Source: Holophagaceae bacterium
GTDB taxonomy: Bacteria; Acidobacteriota; Holophagae; Holophagales; Holophagaceae
Direction: 5' to 3'
DNA: 64,000 nucleotides
NCBI GenBank assembly: GCA_025357545.1
Contig: JANXPB010000188.1
Coordinates: 1 to 64,000, forward strand
Shown here: piece after piece, positions 9,333-18,902 of the stretch
Position numbering within the stretch: position 1 is the first letter of the stretch
How the letters are laid out: the number at the start of each line of letters is the position of its first letter
Translations under genes and position numbers: made by a program
The notes under the pieces: generated by a model
Database searches by the model: none
What the model was told of the DNA's origin: nothing
Seen by the model: only the letters and a program-made list of their open reading frames with translations

Positions 9333-10621
9333 CTGACGAGGCTCTCGTCCGAGGTCCCGATGACGCTGGCGGTGTTGAGCACCAGCAACGGGAAGGCCGC
9401 GACCTTGCTGCGGCCGCCGGGGCCGCCGTGGGAACCCACCTCGCAGTCCCGGAGCACCACCCACCGGCCCTGGTTCAGGTAGTCCGAGATGCGGATGTCG
9501 GCCTCGATGGTCATGTTGCCACTGACGCTGCCGGTGGCCATCAGGAAAGAGGTTTGATGAGTCTCCGCATTGCCGGTGATGGAGGGCAGGCTGAGCAGGT
9601 CCTCGTCGCAGTCGGGGATGATCATGATGGCCGAATCCCGGCGCAGGCCGAAGAAGGCCAATTCGCGCTTGAGGTGGGGCAGGGTCACGTCCGTGAGTTT
9701 CAGGAGCTCCCCCATGCGGTTCAGGAAGTCCAGGAAGCCGTGCATCACGGGCACGTGGAACTGGCCGCGGATCCACCCCGACGAGGTGAAAATCAGGGCC
9801 GGGATGTGGCGCAGGGGTGGGTGGTATTTCTTGGCGCGGGGCGCCGCTTTGGGTTGCACCACTTGGGCCGCGGGGCGGGCAAGGATGCCCCCAGGGGCCG
9901 AGGGCTGGGGCATGGTCTGGGTGCGCCCGGGAGGCATGACCTGGGTGCTGCCCGGGGACATGGCCTGGGTGCGGTTCGGGGCAGCGGGAGCGGTCGTCCG
10001 GGTGGTCGCGGTCCCGGTTTTGGGCAGGGAGCCAGTGGCGATGCGCTGGGATTCCTTCGTCTTGGGCAGCGGGGCTTCGAGGGTCTGGGCCACCGCGACC
10101 ACTTGTTCCATTCCCGTGGCCCCGTCCAGGATGGCTTCCTGGAGATCCGCGCCCCGCAGGAGGGCGCCGCGCATCATCGCGCCCGTCAGGTTCGCCCGGC
10201 CCAGGTTGGCCATGCGGAAATCGACCACCGACAGTTTGGCGCGAGTCAGGTCCGCGCCCCGCAGATCGGCTTCTGCGCAGATGGCCCGGGACAGGTCCGC
10301 GCCCCGCAGATCCGCGCGCTGGAGCCGGGCCCCGGTCAGGTTGGCCTCGGTGAGGTCGGCCTTGCGGAGGATGGCGCCCTCCAAGTTCGCGCTCATGAGC
10401 TTGCAGCCGGAGAGTTCCGCTTCGCTCAAGTCGGCCCGTGTGAAGTTGGTTTCCGTGAGGCGGTTGCCGTTGAACTTCGCGTAGGAAAGATTGGAACCTG
10501 TGAAATTGATGCGCTGCAGGTCGATACCGCGCAGATCCAGTCCCTCGAAATCCATATGCTCGAAATTCCGCTTCTTATCCTTGAGGGCCTCCAGAAAATC
10601 ATCCCGAGTGAGGTCGGCCAT
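9323..10621 (-). CDS. Pentapeptide-repeat protein with TQxM-rich linker and unassigned C-terminal domain
   Basis: A(D/N)LxxA repeats: ADLSEAELSGCKLMSANLEGAILRKADLTEANLTGARLQRADLRGADLSRA; linker with three 24-bp DNA repeats. Confidence 0.8.
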   Translation of the reverse strand: MADLTRDDFLEALKDKKRNFEHMDFEGLDLRGIDLQRINFTGSNLSYAKFNGNRLTETNFTRADLSEAELSGCKLMSANLEGAILRKADLTEANLTGARLQRADLRGADLSRAICAEADLRGADLTRAKLSVVDFRMANLGRANLTGAMMRGALLRGADLQEAILDGATGMEQVVAVAQTLEAPLPKTKESQRIATGSLPKTGTATTRTTAPAAPNRTQAMSPGSTQVMPPGRTQTMPQPSAPGGILARPAAQVVQPKAAPRAKKYHPPLRHIPALIFTSSGWIRGQFHVPVMHGFLDFLNRMGELLKLTDVTLPHLKRELAFFGLRRDSAIMIIPDCDEDLLSLPSITGNAETHQTSFLMATGSVSGNMTIEADIRISDYLNQGRWVVLRDCEVGSHGGPGGRSKVAAFPLLVLNTASVIGTSDESLVSYE

Positions 10622-10790
10622 GGGGTCTCCTAGGTTGGGAATGCAGCGTCAAGGATTTGGTGGGCAAAGGAATAATACAACCCCTGTCGAAACAATCCAG
10701 TGGCCCAGGGGCCGGCGGAGCGCTGCTATGATTCGGGAGCGCCCTCCCCCTGATTCACGCCCGAGTGGGCCTCGTCCTCCTGAGTACCGG

Positions 10791-12569
10791 ATGTCCTTGA
10801 ACCCCACATCGATCGGCAGATACCAGGTGCTGGATCTCCTGGGACAGGGCGCCATGGGCGCGGTGTATCTGGCCCAGGATCCGCTGCTGAAGCGGCGGCT
10901 GGCGATCAAGGTGGTGAAGGAGTCCGGCGGCCAGCAGCACGGCGCCCTGGTCCGTTTCCAGCGCGAGGCCGAAATCTCGGCGCGGCTGAACGACCCGAAC
11001 ATCATCACCATCTACGACGTGGGCGAGGATCCCGCCATCGGTCCCTTCCTGGCCATGGAATACGTGGAGGGCAACAGCCTGGGCGCCCTCATCCGAGGGG
11101 ATGCGCTGGATGCCGAGGACGCGCTGAGGCTGCTGCTGCAATGCGCCAAAGCGCTGGTGGCGGCCGAAGGCGCGGGGGTGGTGCACCGGGACGTGAAGCC
11201 CGAGAACATCCTGGTGAGCCACGATGGCCGCCTGAAGCTCATGGATTTCGGCATCGCCAAGGGTGACCAATCCAAGCTGACCACCGCCGGCATGATCGTG
11301 GGGACCCCGTCCTACACAGCCCCGGAACTGCTCAAAGGCGCCGATGCCACCCCCGCCACGGACCGCTACGCGCTGGCGGTGACGGCCTTCGAAATGTTCT
11401 CCGGCGGCCGCATGCCCCATCCGGGGGACACCCTGGGCGCCATCCTGTACCACATCGTCCACGAGCCGCCGGTGATTCCCGAAGGCATGGATGCGAAGCT
11501 CGCCAATGTGCTGCGGCGGGCCCTGGACCGCGATCCAGCCCTTCGTTACCCGACGACGCGGGGTTTTCTGGTGGACTTGGCCACCGCGGCCCGCGTAGGT
11601 CCGTCCCTGCTGGCGGAAACCGCGGCCATCGGGGTGCCCGCGCTCGCGGCCCTGCCAGGGGATGAAAAATCCACCATGACCGTGGATCAGATTTTCGCTG
11701 AGAACCCCTTTGGCGACTCCCACCCCTTCAATACACCGCTCAAGATCCAGAAGGAACCTTCGGGCAAGCTGCTGATGCCCAAGGAGCCGAGCAGCGGCAT
11801 GACCCAGGAGGACGTTCCCACCGAGGATGGCCTGGCGGCCATAGGCCAGCCCGAGCGCCGGGCGGCGCGGACCGAGCGAGAGGAATCCCACTCGGCGATC
11901 ATCCCTCCCCAAAGCCTGCTGCGCGCAGCCAGTGCCGCCAGCGCTGCAAGATCTGCGGATACTTCGGCGCCCCGCAAAGCAGCCCCGGCCTATCGCTACA
12001 CCCCCCCGGAACCCCTGGTGGAGGCCCACGCCGCCTCCAAGGAACTGCCGGCCTCGTTCACCCGGTGGGCCCTGGCGGCCGGGGTGCTGGTGCTGGCCCT
12101 GGGCGGCTGGGCTTGGCACAGCGCCACCGCCACCCGCAGCCTGCACATCGAATCCACGCCACCGGGGGCTGAGGTGAAGGTGGACGGCCAGCCTCTGCCG
12201 GGACGCACGCCGTTGGATGTGGAGGTAAAGGCCAGCGCCCAGGAACTCACCGTGGACAAGCCCTTCCACAATCGTGAATCGGTGAAGCTCAAGGCTGACG
12301 AAGCTTTCCTGAAGGTGCGGCTGCAGCTCTGGAAGGACTACACCTACGTGCTGAGCGAACCTTCCAACGCCGAGGTCTACGTGGACGGCGCGCCCAAAGG
12401 CCCCACGCCGGTTTACGGCCTCGAATTGCCCGGGCCCTCGCGGCGCCAGGAATTGCTGGTGAAGAAGGACGGCTACCGGCCCTGGCGGGGCACCCTGGAG
12501 AACGGAAAGCCCCTCACGGCTCCGATCCGCCTGCTGCCTGAAACCGTGGGGGGCGATACGGGGCGATGA
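10791..12569 (+). CDS. Transmembrane serine/threonine protein kinase with C-terminal PEGA domain
   Basis: YQVLDLLGQGAMGAVYLAQD, HRDVKPENIL, DFGIAKGD; one TM; STPPGAEVKVDGQPLPGRTPLDVEV (PEGA). Confidence 0.95.
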   Translation: MSLNPTSIGRYQVLDLLGQGAMGAVYLAQDPLLKRRLAIKVVKESGGQQHGALVRFQREAEISARLNDPNIITIYDVGEDPAIGPFLAMEYVEGNSLGALIRGDALDAEDALRLLLQCAKALVAAEGAGVVHRDVKPENILVSHDGRLKLMDFGIAKGDQSKLTTAGMIVGTPSYTAPELLKGADATPATDRYALAVTAFEMFSGGRMPHPGDTLGAILYHIVHEPPVIPEGMDAKLANVLRRALDRDPALRYPTTRGFLVDLATAARVGPSLLAETAAIGVPALAALPGDEKSTMTVDQIFAENPFGDSHPFNTPLKIQKEPSGKLLMPKEPSSGMTQEDVPTEDGLAAIGQPERRAARTEREESHSAIIPPQSLLRAASAASAARSADTSAPRKAAPAYRYTPPEPLVEAHAASKELPASFTRWALAAGVLVLALGGWAWHSATATRSLHIESTPPGAEVKVDGQPLPGRTPLDVEVKASAQELTVDKPFHNRESVKLKADEAFLKVRLQLWKDYTYVLSEPSNAEVYVDGAPKGPTPVYGLELPGPSRRQELLVKKDGYRPWRGTLENGKPLTAPIRLLPETVGGDTGR

Positions 12570-12734
12570 GCACACACACCGCCGGCAGTCAGGACAAGCT
12601 CAAGAACCGCTTGATGCTGTTTTATGTTTTCCGCGCGACCGAACGTGCCCCGCGGCCATTGCGGACATCGTAGCCCCTGCCCCCCCGGCTTGGTCTTCCA
12701 TGAATCCGTTGAAGGATTGGTCTCCCGGGCAGGA

Positions 12735-14525
12735 TCAACGCGCGGCTTCAAGAATGGCTTCCGGCGTGGCCAGAGGGCTGGAGCAGGTGCCCTTGCCGCA
12801 GAGGAAGGCCGCGGGTTGCTTCAGGGCCGGAAAACCCAGGTCTGAATTTTTGGGCGCGCCCAAGGCGGGGTCATGCCAGATCACCACGAGGTTCGGCCGG
12901 CCGGCTTTCAGGGCGGCCTTGAAAAGGGCTTGGGTGCGGGGATCTTCGCGGGGACCGGTCACCACCAGATGGCTGGCCACTTCGAGCGCCTCGTTCGCCG
13001 CCAGCACGAATTCGCCGAGCCAGCGCCCCTGGTCCGCGAGCTGCTGGCCAGACCCGAGCTGCGCCAGCAGGGAGTTCGCGCGGTCCTGGAAAGCTTCATG
13101 TCCTGTGAAGGCGTGAAGGCGCAGCAGCAGGTGGGCGGCCATGCCGTTGTCCTCGAAGGGGGTACGGGTCTCGGCAAAGGCGCCGATGGCACCTTCAGGA
13201 ACCGTGCGGCTGCGGAAGAGGCCCTTGCCGTCCGACAGGTTTCTTTCCAGGAAGGCCGCGAGCCGCTCGGCCCGGGCCAACAAAGACGAATCGCCGGTGG
13301 CTTCGTGGAGGGCCAGCAGGCCCCGCAGCATGCCCAGCTGGTCCGCCAAAAAGTAGGCGTCCCTGGCTTCCTCGCTGTGGCGGTAACCATCCTGATCGAG
13401 CAGATGGGTCTCGGCATAGTGCAAGGCGGCGCGGGCCTCCGTGAGCAGGCGCTCGTCTGCGCTGCTGCGATGCAGGGCGGCCAGCGCGGCGATCATCTGC
13501 CCATTCACCGAGGCATAGCGCCGGGTGTCGATCCGCGGCAGGCCCTGCTTGGATCGCCCGGCGTCGTCGAGGGCATAGTAAACGTGGCCGTCCACGAAGG
13601 GCATCGACTTGTCGTAGCCGCCCACATCCGCGTCCATGGTGGCGCTGAATCCGCCGTCGCGATGCTGCATGAAACGCCGCAGGTAAGCCAGCACCGCTTC
13701 GGCATCCTGCAGGAAATCCCCGTCGCCGGTGGTGCGGTGGGCTTCGGCCAAGTTCTCGAGGTAGCCTGCCTGCAGGCTGGTGAGCTTTTCGAAATGGAGG
13801 TCATGCCAGGTGGGGCCGACGCTGTATTGGTAGACTCCGCCCCAGACTGGATCCGTGATGGAGCGCTGCTGTTTCAGCGTGTACAGCGAGCGCAGGCGCC
13901 AGCCCGCGTCCTTGCGGCGGTCCGCTTCTGCGAAGGCGGCGGTGACGTTGGCGGCGATGGGGTATTTCTGGGCGCTGCCCCAGCCACCTTGATCCAGGTC
14001 GAAGGTTGCATCCATCAAAGTGGCCGCCTGATCCCGTTGGGCTTTCAGCGCGGTCAAGCCTCCTGCGGCTGGAACCTCCGCCGCAGCCTTGCCGACCTCC
14101 ATCCAGGGCCTCATGGCGCCCTTCCGTTGCTCCTGGATGAATCCGGCGAGGACCGCTTCGAATTCCCGGGGCGGGATGTAGCCGCGATGCCGCCAAAGCA
14201 CCGTGCCATCCGGGGCGTAGATGACCGTGCCGGGCCAGCCGATGTCCTCGAACAGCGCATGGGCATCAGGGTGCACGTCGATGTCGGCCCTGATGGCGAC
14301 GTAGCGCTCCCGCAGCAGCTCTTGAATCTTGGGGTCGCCATAGGCCTTCTCGTCCATCACATGGCACCAATGGCACCAGGTGGCTTCCGCGTCCACGAGC
14401 GCCAGTTTTCCGGCGGATTTGGCCTTTGCGAAACTGGCGGGGGACCAGGGTTGCCAGGCCACGGGTTGGGCCTGGACTGAAAGCGCCACGAAGAGCAGGG
14501 AAGCGAGCACGCTGATTTGGATCAT
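12735..14525 (-). CDS. DUF255/YyaL-type thioredoxin-fold and six-hairpin protein, secreted
   Basis: Signal peptide; DAEATWCHWCHVMDEKAYGD motif; GQMIAALAAL region. Confidence 0.88.
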   Translation of the reverse strand: MIQISVLASLLFVALSVQAQPVAWQPWSPASFAKAKSAGKLALVDAEATWCHWCHVMDEKAYGDPKIQELLRERYVAIRADIDVHPDAHALFEDIGWPGTVIYAPDGTVLWRHRGYIPPREFEAVLAGFIQEQRKGAMRPWMEVGKAAAEVPAAGGLTALKAQRDQAATLMDATFDLDQGGWGSAQKYPIAANVTAAFAEADRRKDAGWRLRSLYTLKQQRSITDPVWGGVYQYSVGPTWHDLHFEKLTSLQAGYLENLAEAHRTTGDGDFLQDAEAVLAYLRRFMQHRDGGFSATMDADVGGYDKSMPFVDGHVYYALDDAGRSKQGLPRIDTRRYASVNGQMIAALAALHRSSADERLLTEARAALHYAETHLLDQDGYRHSEEARDAYFLADQLGMLRGLLALHEATGDSSLLARAERLAAFLERNLSDGKGLFRSRTVPEGAIGAFAETRTPFEDNGMAAHLLLRLHAFTGHEAFQDRANSLLAQLGSGQQLADQGRWLGEFVLAANEALEVASHLVVTGPREDPRTQALFKAALKAGRPNLVVIWHDPALGAPKNSDLGFPALKQPAAFLCGKGTCSSPLATPEAILEAAR

Positions 14526-14566
14526 GCTCTTCGGATGCCATCGGTTTCAGGTTCATCCCAGAATAA

Positions 14567-14596
14567 ACTTGTATAATTTTGTCCAAGTAATATTAT
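14567..14596 (+). promoter_or_regulatory. Putative sigma70-type promoter with palindromic operator upstream of the TIGR01777 gene
   Basis: TTGTAT (14569-14574), 16 bp, TATTAT (14591-14596); inverted repeat ACTTG/CAAGT at 14567-14571/14584-14588; AAGGAG before ATG 14618. Confidence 0.5.
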
Positions 14597-14617
14597 AGAC
14601 TTAATAAGGAGTGGCCC

Positions 14618-15535
14618 ATGAGCGACGAGGTCTTGAAACGGGTGGTGGTGGCCGGTGGCTCCGGGCTGGTGGGCAGCCGTTTAGTGGAAACCCTGTTGCA
14701 CCAGGGCACCCAGGTGACGGTCCTGAGCCGCGATCCGTCCCGATTGGAGCTGCCGTCCGGGGCCCAGGCCCGGGGCTATGAGGACCTGGTGGCGGTGTTG
14801 GAGGGCGCTGCTGCGGTGATCAACCTGGCCGGCGCGAGCATTGCCGGGAAGCGCTGGAACGCCGCCTACAAGCGCGAGTTGGTGGACAGCCGCGTGGCCC
14901 TCACCACCCAGTTGGTGGAAGCCATGGCCCGCTGCACCACCAAGCCCAGGGTGTTGGTGAACGCTTCCGCCATCGGCTTCTATGGCCCTCACGATGGCCG
15001 CCGCATCACCGAAGCAGATAGCAACGGCAAGGGCTTTCTGCCGAGCCTGTGCGCGGCCTGGGAGCAGGCGGCGGACGCAGCCCTCAAACTTGGCATCCGC
15101 GTGGTGAAAGTGCGCAGCGGCGTGGTGCTGAGTCCCACTGGCGGTGCCCTGGCGAAGCTGGTCTTCCCCGTGAAATTCTTTCAGGGCGCCAAGCTGGGGA
15201 GTGGCCAGCAGGGGTTCTCCTGGATCCATACCGATGACATCGTGGGCCTCTACATCGAGGCCGCGAAAAATCCTGAATGGAGCGGCCCTATCAACGGCAC
15301 CGCGCCACGCCCCCTCACCAACGAGACCTTCACCCACCTGGTGGGCGCGCGCCTGCATCGCCCCATCCTGCCCATCCCCGCATTCTTGACGGAGCTGGGC
15401 GTGAAGCTCCTGCTGGGCGAAATGGCTTCGGAAGTGCTCGAAGGGGCCTTCGTGTATCCCGCGCGGGCCCTGGAACTGGGCTACGCCTTCCGGTTCGAGA
15501 AGGCCGAGGCGGCCCTGGCGGACTTGCTGCCCTAG
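14618..15535 (+). CDS. TIGR01777 family (YfcH-like) NAD-dependent epimerase/dehydratase
   Basis: VVVAGGSGLVGSRLVETLLHQG; INLAGASIAGKRWNAAYKRELVDSRV; NASAIGFYG. Confidence 0.93.
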   Translation: MSDEVLKRVVVAGGSGLVGSRLVETLLHQGTQVTVLSRDPSRLELPSGAQARGYEDLVAVLEGAAAVINLAGASIAGKRWNAAYKRELVDSRVALTTQLVEAMARCTTKPRVLVNASAIGFYGPHDGRRITEADSNGKGFLPSLCAAWEQAADAALKLGIRVVKVRSGVVLSPTGGALAKLVFPVKFFQGAKLGSGQQGFSWIHTDDIVGLYIEAAKNPEWSGPINGTAPRPLTNETFTHLVGARLHRPILPIPAFLTELGVKLLLGEMASEVLEGAFVYPARALELGYAFRFEKAEAALADLLP

Positions 15536-15581
15536 CCCCGCCGCATCCGGTCACATCGTTTTCATGAAAGGACTTGATCCC

Positions 15582-16046
15582 ATGCGTGAAGAACTCTTCC
15601 AGGCCACCCAGGAGCTGCCGGTTCCCCGGAGCCAGGTCTTCGCTTTTTTCGCAGATCCCGCCAACCTCCAGCGCCTCACGCCGGACTGGCTGCACTTCCA
15701 GGTGCTGACGCCCGAGCCGCTGCCCCGGGGGGAGGGGGCTGTTTTCGAATACCGCCTGCGGGTGCGGGGCCTGCCCTTGCGCTGGCGCACGCTCATCGAG
15801 GCCTTTGAAGTAGGCCACCGCTTTGCGGACCGGCAGATCCAAGGGCCCTACGCACTGTGGCATCACACGCACATCTTCGAGGACCTGCCGGGCGGCGGCA
15901 CCCGCATCACCGACCGCGTGCGCTACCGTGTTGGCTGGGGCCTGTTCGGTCGCCTCGCCCAGGCCATCTGGGTGAGGCGGGACCTGGAGGCCATCTTCGC
16001 CTACCGCAAGCAGGTCATCGCGGCGTGTTTCGCGTCACCGAGCTGA
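15582..16046 (+). CDS. SRPBCC family protein
   Basis: FQATQELPVPRSQVFAFFADPANLQRLTPDWLHFQVLTP; FADRQIQGPYALWHHTHIFE. Confidence 0.85.
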   Translation: MREELFQATQELPVPRSQVFAFFADPANLQRLTPDWLHFQVLTPEPLPRGEGAVFEYRLRVRGLPLRWRTLIEAFEVGHRFADRQIQGPYALWHHTHIFEDLPGGGTRITDRVRYRVGWGLFGRLAQAIWVRRDLEAIFAYRKQVIAACFASPS

Positions 16047-17868
16047 GTACGTCCACGCGCTCGATCTTCGCGCCCAGTTCCAAATCATCCAGGAGCTTCA
16101 GCACCCGGTCCAGGTCTTCGACCTCGCCCAGGCGTGTGTATTTCCCAGTGAGGTGGGGCGTGGCATTGGTGGTGATGAAGAACTGCGAGCCGCCGGTGTC
16201 CTTGCCGCTGAGAGCAATGCACACGCTGCCGGGGCCATACCATTCCAGGCTGTCCTCGCAGCGCACTGAGTACCCCGGGCCACCGTCCATAGTGTCGTAG
16301 GGCGAACCCATCTGCACCACGAAGTCCGGCACCACCCGCGGCACCAAGCGGCCGTTGAAGAAGCCCTTCCGCGCCAGCGTCGCCAGGTTCGCCACGTTGA
16401 TGGGCGCGATCGTTGGATCCAGCCGCAGGGTTACGTGGCGTTGGCCGGAAAAGGTGATGCGTAGACGGAGAGGTTTGGCGGTGGTGGCCAGTCGAACAGC
16501 TTCCTGGAGGAGGGCTTTTTCGCGCGCATCGGGCTGGGGTACCGTGGGCCAGGCAGTGGCGGCGTCCAGCTTCACCAATTGTTGATAGGCCAGGTAGCGG
16601 CAGGCCCAATCCGGATGCTGGAGCCAGAGTTTCAGCAGCTCGATCTGCTTGTCCTTCGGCAGCTTCCAGCGCGAGTAGCTTTCGATGAGAGTTTGCTGGG
16701 GCTCCAGATCGCGGTCCTTCCAGGTGAGCTGGGTAAGGGCGTCGAGATCGGATGGGGCCTCGGGGAGATCCTCGATGGCGGCGGCGCGGGCGATAGGATT
16801 GGTTCCCGAGAGGAGTTTTGCTCTTAGGTGGTCAGCTTCATATGGCTTCTGCTTACGCAGCCCAGGAAGCACATTGGCAAGCAGGAGAGGATCTTCGAAA
16901 TCTTTGGCTAAGGAAGTTGCGAACTCCTGCACGTTTTCTTCAACAGGGAACTTCTGGAGTGATCCTGAAATTGCCCGCCGCCAAAAGAGTGAATCATTCA
17001 ATTCCGGGTCCATTGATAGTTCGAAGTGGCTGAAAATACTTAATGGTGCTGGAGAAGGCAGTCCTTCCCATATTCGTTGATCCAGCCCGATCACACCCCG
17101 GCTGAGAGATTTGAAGGACCGCAAAGCGAGTCCCATAGGTGTCCACCAGTCTTCTCCACCCTCCCGAAATGAGAACCCGGCGGCGTCCGTCGTTATCTTC
17201 GAGTGTTTCTCCCATGAGGTCCGGTTCATGGAGTCGAATAAGGCGAGCACCGCCCCTGGGGTGGCTAATATCGGCGGCAAAAGCGATTTCTCTATCCCAC
17301 TCATCACCAATCGCAATCGCGCCGCCTGGGCACGCACTGGTTCGACTTTCCCTTCAACTTTCAGCGCATCTAGAAAACTTTCTAATTCATCAGACACCTC
17401 ACCGCCCTGCAATCGCGCCGTGGCGATGTTGGCGTCGAGATACAAATGCCTGGGCCAAGTCTTGGCGTCTTCGGATTTCAAGCCCTCCAACGCGCTCAGA
17501 GCCTTGGGGCTTTTCAACCGATTCAGCAGAAACAGCGCCGTGAATCGGTCCTGGGGCGTCTTCGCTGCTTTGGCTTTGGCTTCCCAGATCTCAAGAGTCG
17601 GGTTCTCAAGCTCCGGGGGCAGGAGCTTGGGCAGGCCCGGGGCCCCGATGCGCTGAAGGGTGAGCTGGTAGCGTTCCCGGTCGGCCCGGGGCAGGGCGTC
17701 GGCATTGAGCTCCGGCGCCGCGCGCATCCATTCGGCCCAGATGGCGTCGTGAACCGTGAAACGCGGTGGTTTCACCAACAGCCTCGGCTCAGGCCGGCCA
17801 TGGGCGATCCCGGCGATCAGGACAAAGGGCAGCCATTTCTGGAAGGATGGAACGCGGAGCATCGGCAT
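16015..17868 (-). CDS. Peptidyl-prolyl isomerase (cyclophilin-type C-terminal domain) with long helical N-terminal region
   Basis: C-terminus VRCEDSLEWYGPGSVCIALSGKDTGGSQFFITTNATPHLTGKYTRLGEV; start MPMLRVPSFQKW. Confidence 0.82.
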   Translation of the reverse strand: MPMLRVPSFQKWLPFVLIAGIAHGRPEPRLLVKPPRFTVHDAIWAEWMRAAPELNADALPRADRERYQLTLQRIGAPGLPKLLPPELENPTLEIWEAKAKAAKTPQDRFTALFLLNRLKSPKALSALEGLKSEDAKTWPRHLYLDANIATARLQGGEVSDELESFLDALKVEGKVEPVRAQAARLRLVMSGIEKSLLPPILATPGAVLALFDSMNRTSWEKHSKITTDAAGFSFREGGEDWWTPMGLALRSFKSLSRGVIGLDQRIWEGLPSPAPLSIFSHFELSMDPELNDSLFWRRAISGSLQKFPVEENVQEFATSLAKDFEDPLLLANVLPGLRKQKPYEADHLRAKLLSGTNPIARAAAIEDLPEAPSDLDALTQLTWKDRDLEPQQTLIESYSRWKLPKDKQIELLKLWLQHPDWACRYLAYQQLVKLDAATAWPTVPQPDAREKALLQEAVRLATTAKPLRLRITFSGQRHVTLRLDPTIAPINVANLATLARKGFFNGRLVPRVVPDFVVQMGSPYDTMDGGPGYSVRCEDSLEWYGPGSVCIALSGKDTGGSQFFITTNATPHLTGKYTRLGEVEDLDRVLKLLDDLELGAKIERVDVLSSVTRNTPR

Positions 17869-18889
17869 GTCCTTAGGTGGCAGTTCAAGTGTAGAGGAGA
17901 TTCCCAAGGGGGCGGTGTGGGTGCGGATGCCGCGCTTCATCGGCGATGCCATGATGATCCACCAGGCCCTGGAGCCCCTGCGGGCCACCGGCGTGCCCTT
18001 GGTGGCCTGGGGCTCGGCGCACCTCATGGAGCTCTTCGAAGGGAACAGCGCCTTCCGGGCCGTATGGCGCGATCCCCAGGGCAAGCCAGGCGCCATGGAG
18101 TCCGTGAAGCTGCTGAGGAAACATAAAGCGGCGGCGGTGATCAATCTGCCCCGCAGCTCTCGGGCCCTCCTGGCCGCCTATCTAGCCCGCGTGCCCTTGC
18201 GCCTAGGTTGGCGGGAGGCCGGCGGCCGCCTGCTGGCCACGTCTTCCCTCGCCTTCAAGGGGCTCCGGGGCCATCAGCTGGAGCGCTACGCTGCCCTCAT
18301 CCGCTTGGGGTTTCCAGACCTCCGGGACGTGCCGCACCGGCCCTTCCGCCCGAGCCTCGAAGCCGAGGCCCACGCGGCGGAAGTCTGCCGCGACCATCGC
18401 CTGGGCGCAAAATTCGTGGTGTTGTCCCTGGGGGCCATGTCCTGGAACAAGCGCCTGGGCACGGCGGTGTGGGTGGACCTAATCCATCGGTTGCTGGGGG
18501 AGGGCATCCGCTTCGCGCTGCTGGGCGGCAGCGGGGAAGACGAGCGCCAGGCCCACGACATCACCGAATTCGTGCCAGGCATCGTGGACCTCACGGGCCT
18601 GCTTCCACTCTCCAGCACTGCGGCGCTGGTGGCGCGCAGCGCCGGGGTGGTGGCCAACGACAGCGGCGTGGGACACATGGCCGCTGCCTGCCAGGTGCCT
18701 GTGGTGTCCATTTTCGGGCCCACGACGCCCGAGGTTTCGGCCCCCTTCGGCAAGCGCACCACGGTGCTCCAGAAGGAGGGCCTCGAATGCCTGGGCTGCC
18801 ACCGCTTCGATTGCCCGGTGGAAGGGCATCCTTGCATGAACGCTATCGAAGGGGAACGCATCTACGCCGCGGTGAAGGCGTATCTCTGA
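17867..18889 (+). CDS. Glycosyltransferase family 9 (heptosyltransferase-like)
   Basis: VRMPRFIGDAMMIHQALEPLRA; ANDSGVGHMAAACQVPVVSIFGPTTPEVSAPFG. Confidence 0.88.
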   Translation: MSLGGSSSVEEIPKGAVWVRMPRFIGDAMMIHQALEPLRATGVPLVAWGSAHLMELFEGNSAFRAVWRDPQGKPGAMESVKLLRKHKAAAVINLPRSSRALLAAYLARVPLRLGWREAGGRLLATSSLAFKGLRGHQLERYAALIRLGFPDLRDVPHRPFRPSLEAEAHAAEVCRDHRLGAKFVVLSLGAMSWNKRLGTAVWVDLIHRLLGEGIRFALLGGSGEDERQAHDITEFVPGIVDLTGLLPLSSTAALVARSAGVVANDSGVGHMAAACQVPVVSIFGPTTPEVSAPFGKRTTVLQKEGLECLGCHRFDCPVEGHPCMNAIEGERIYAAVKAYL

Positions 18890-18902
18890 ACCCTGGCGCA
18901 GG

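Noticed and set aside
10755-12575. 606-aa minus-strand ORF
   Set aside because: Antisense shadow of the Ser/Thr kinase gene.
12873-14480. 535-aa plus-strand ORF
   Set aside because: Antisense shadow of the DUF255/YyaL-type gene.
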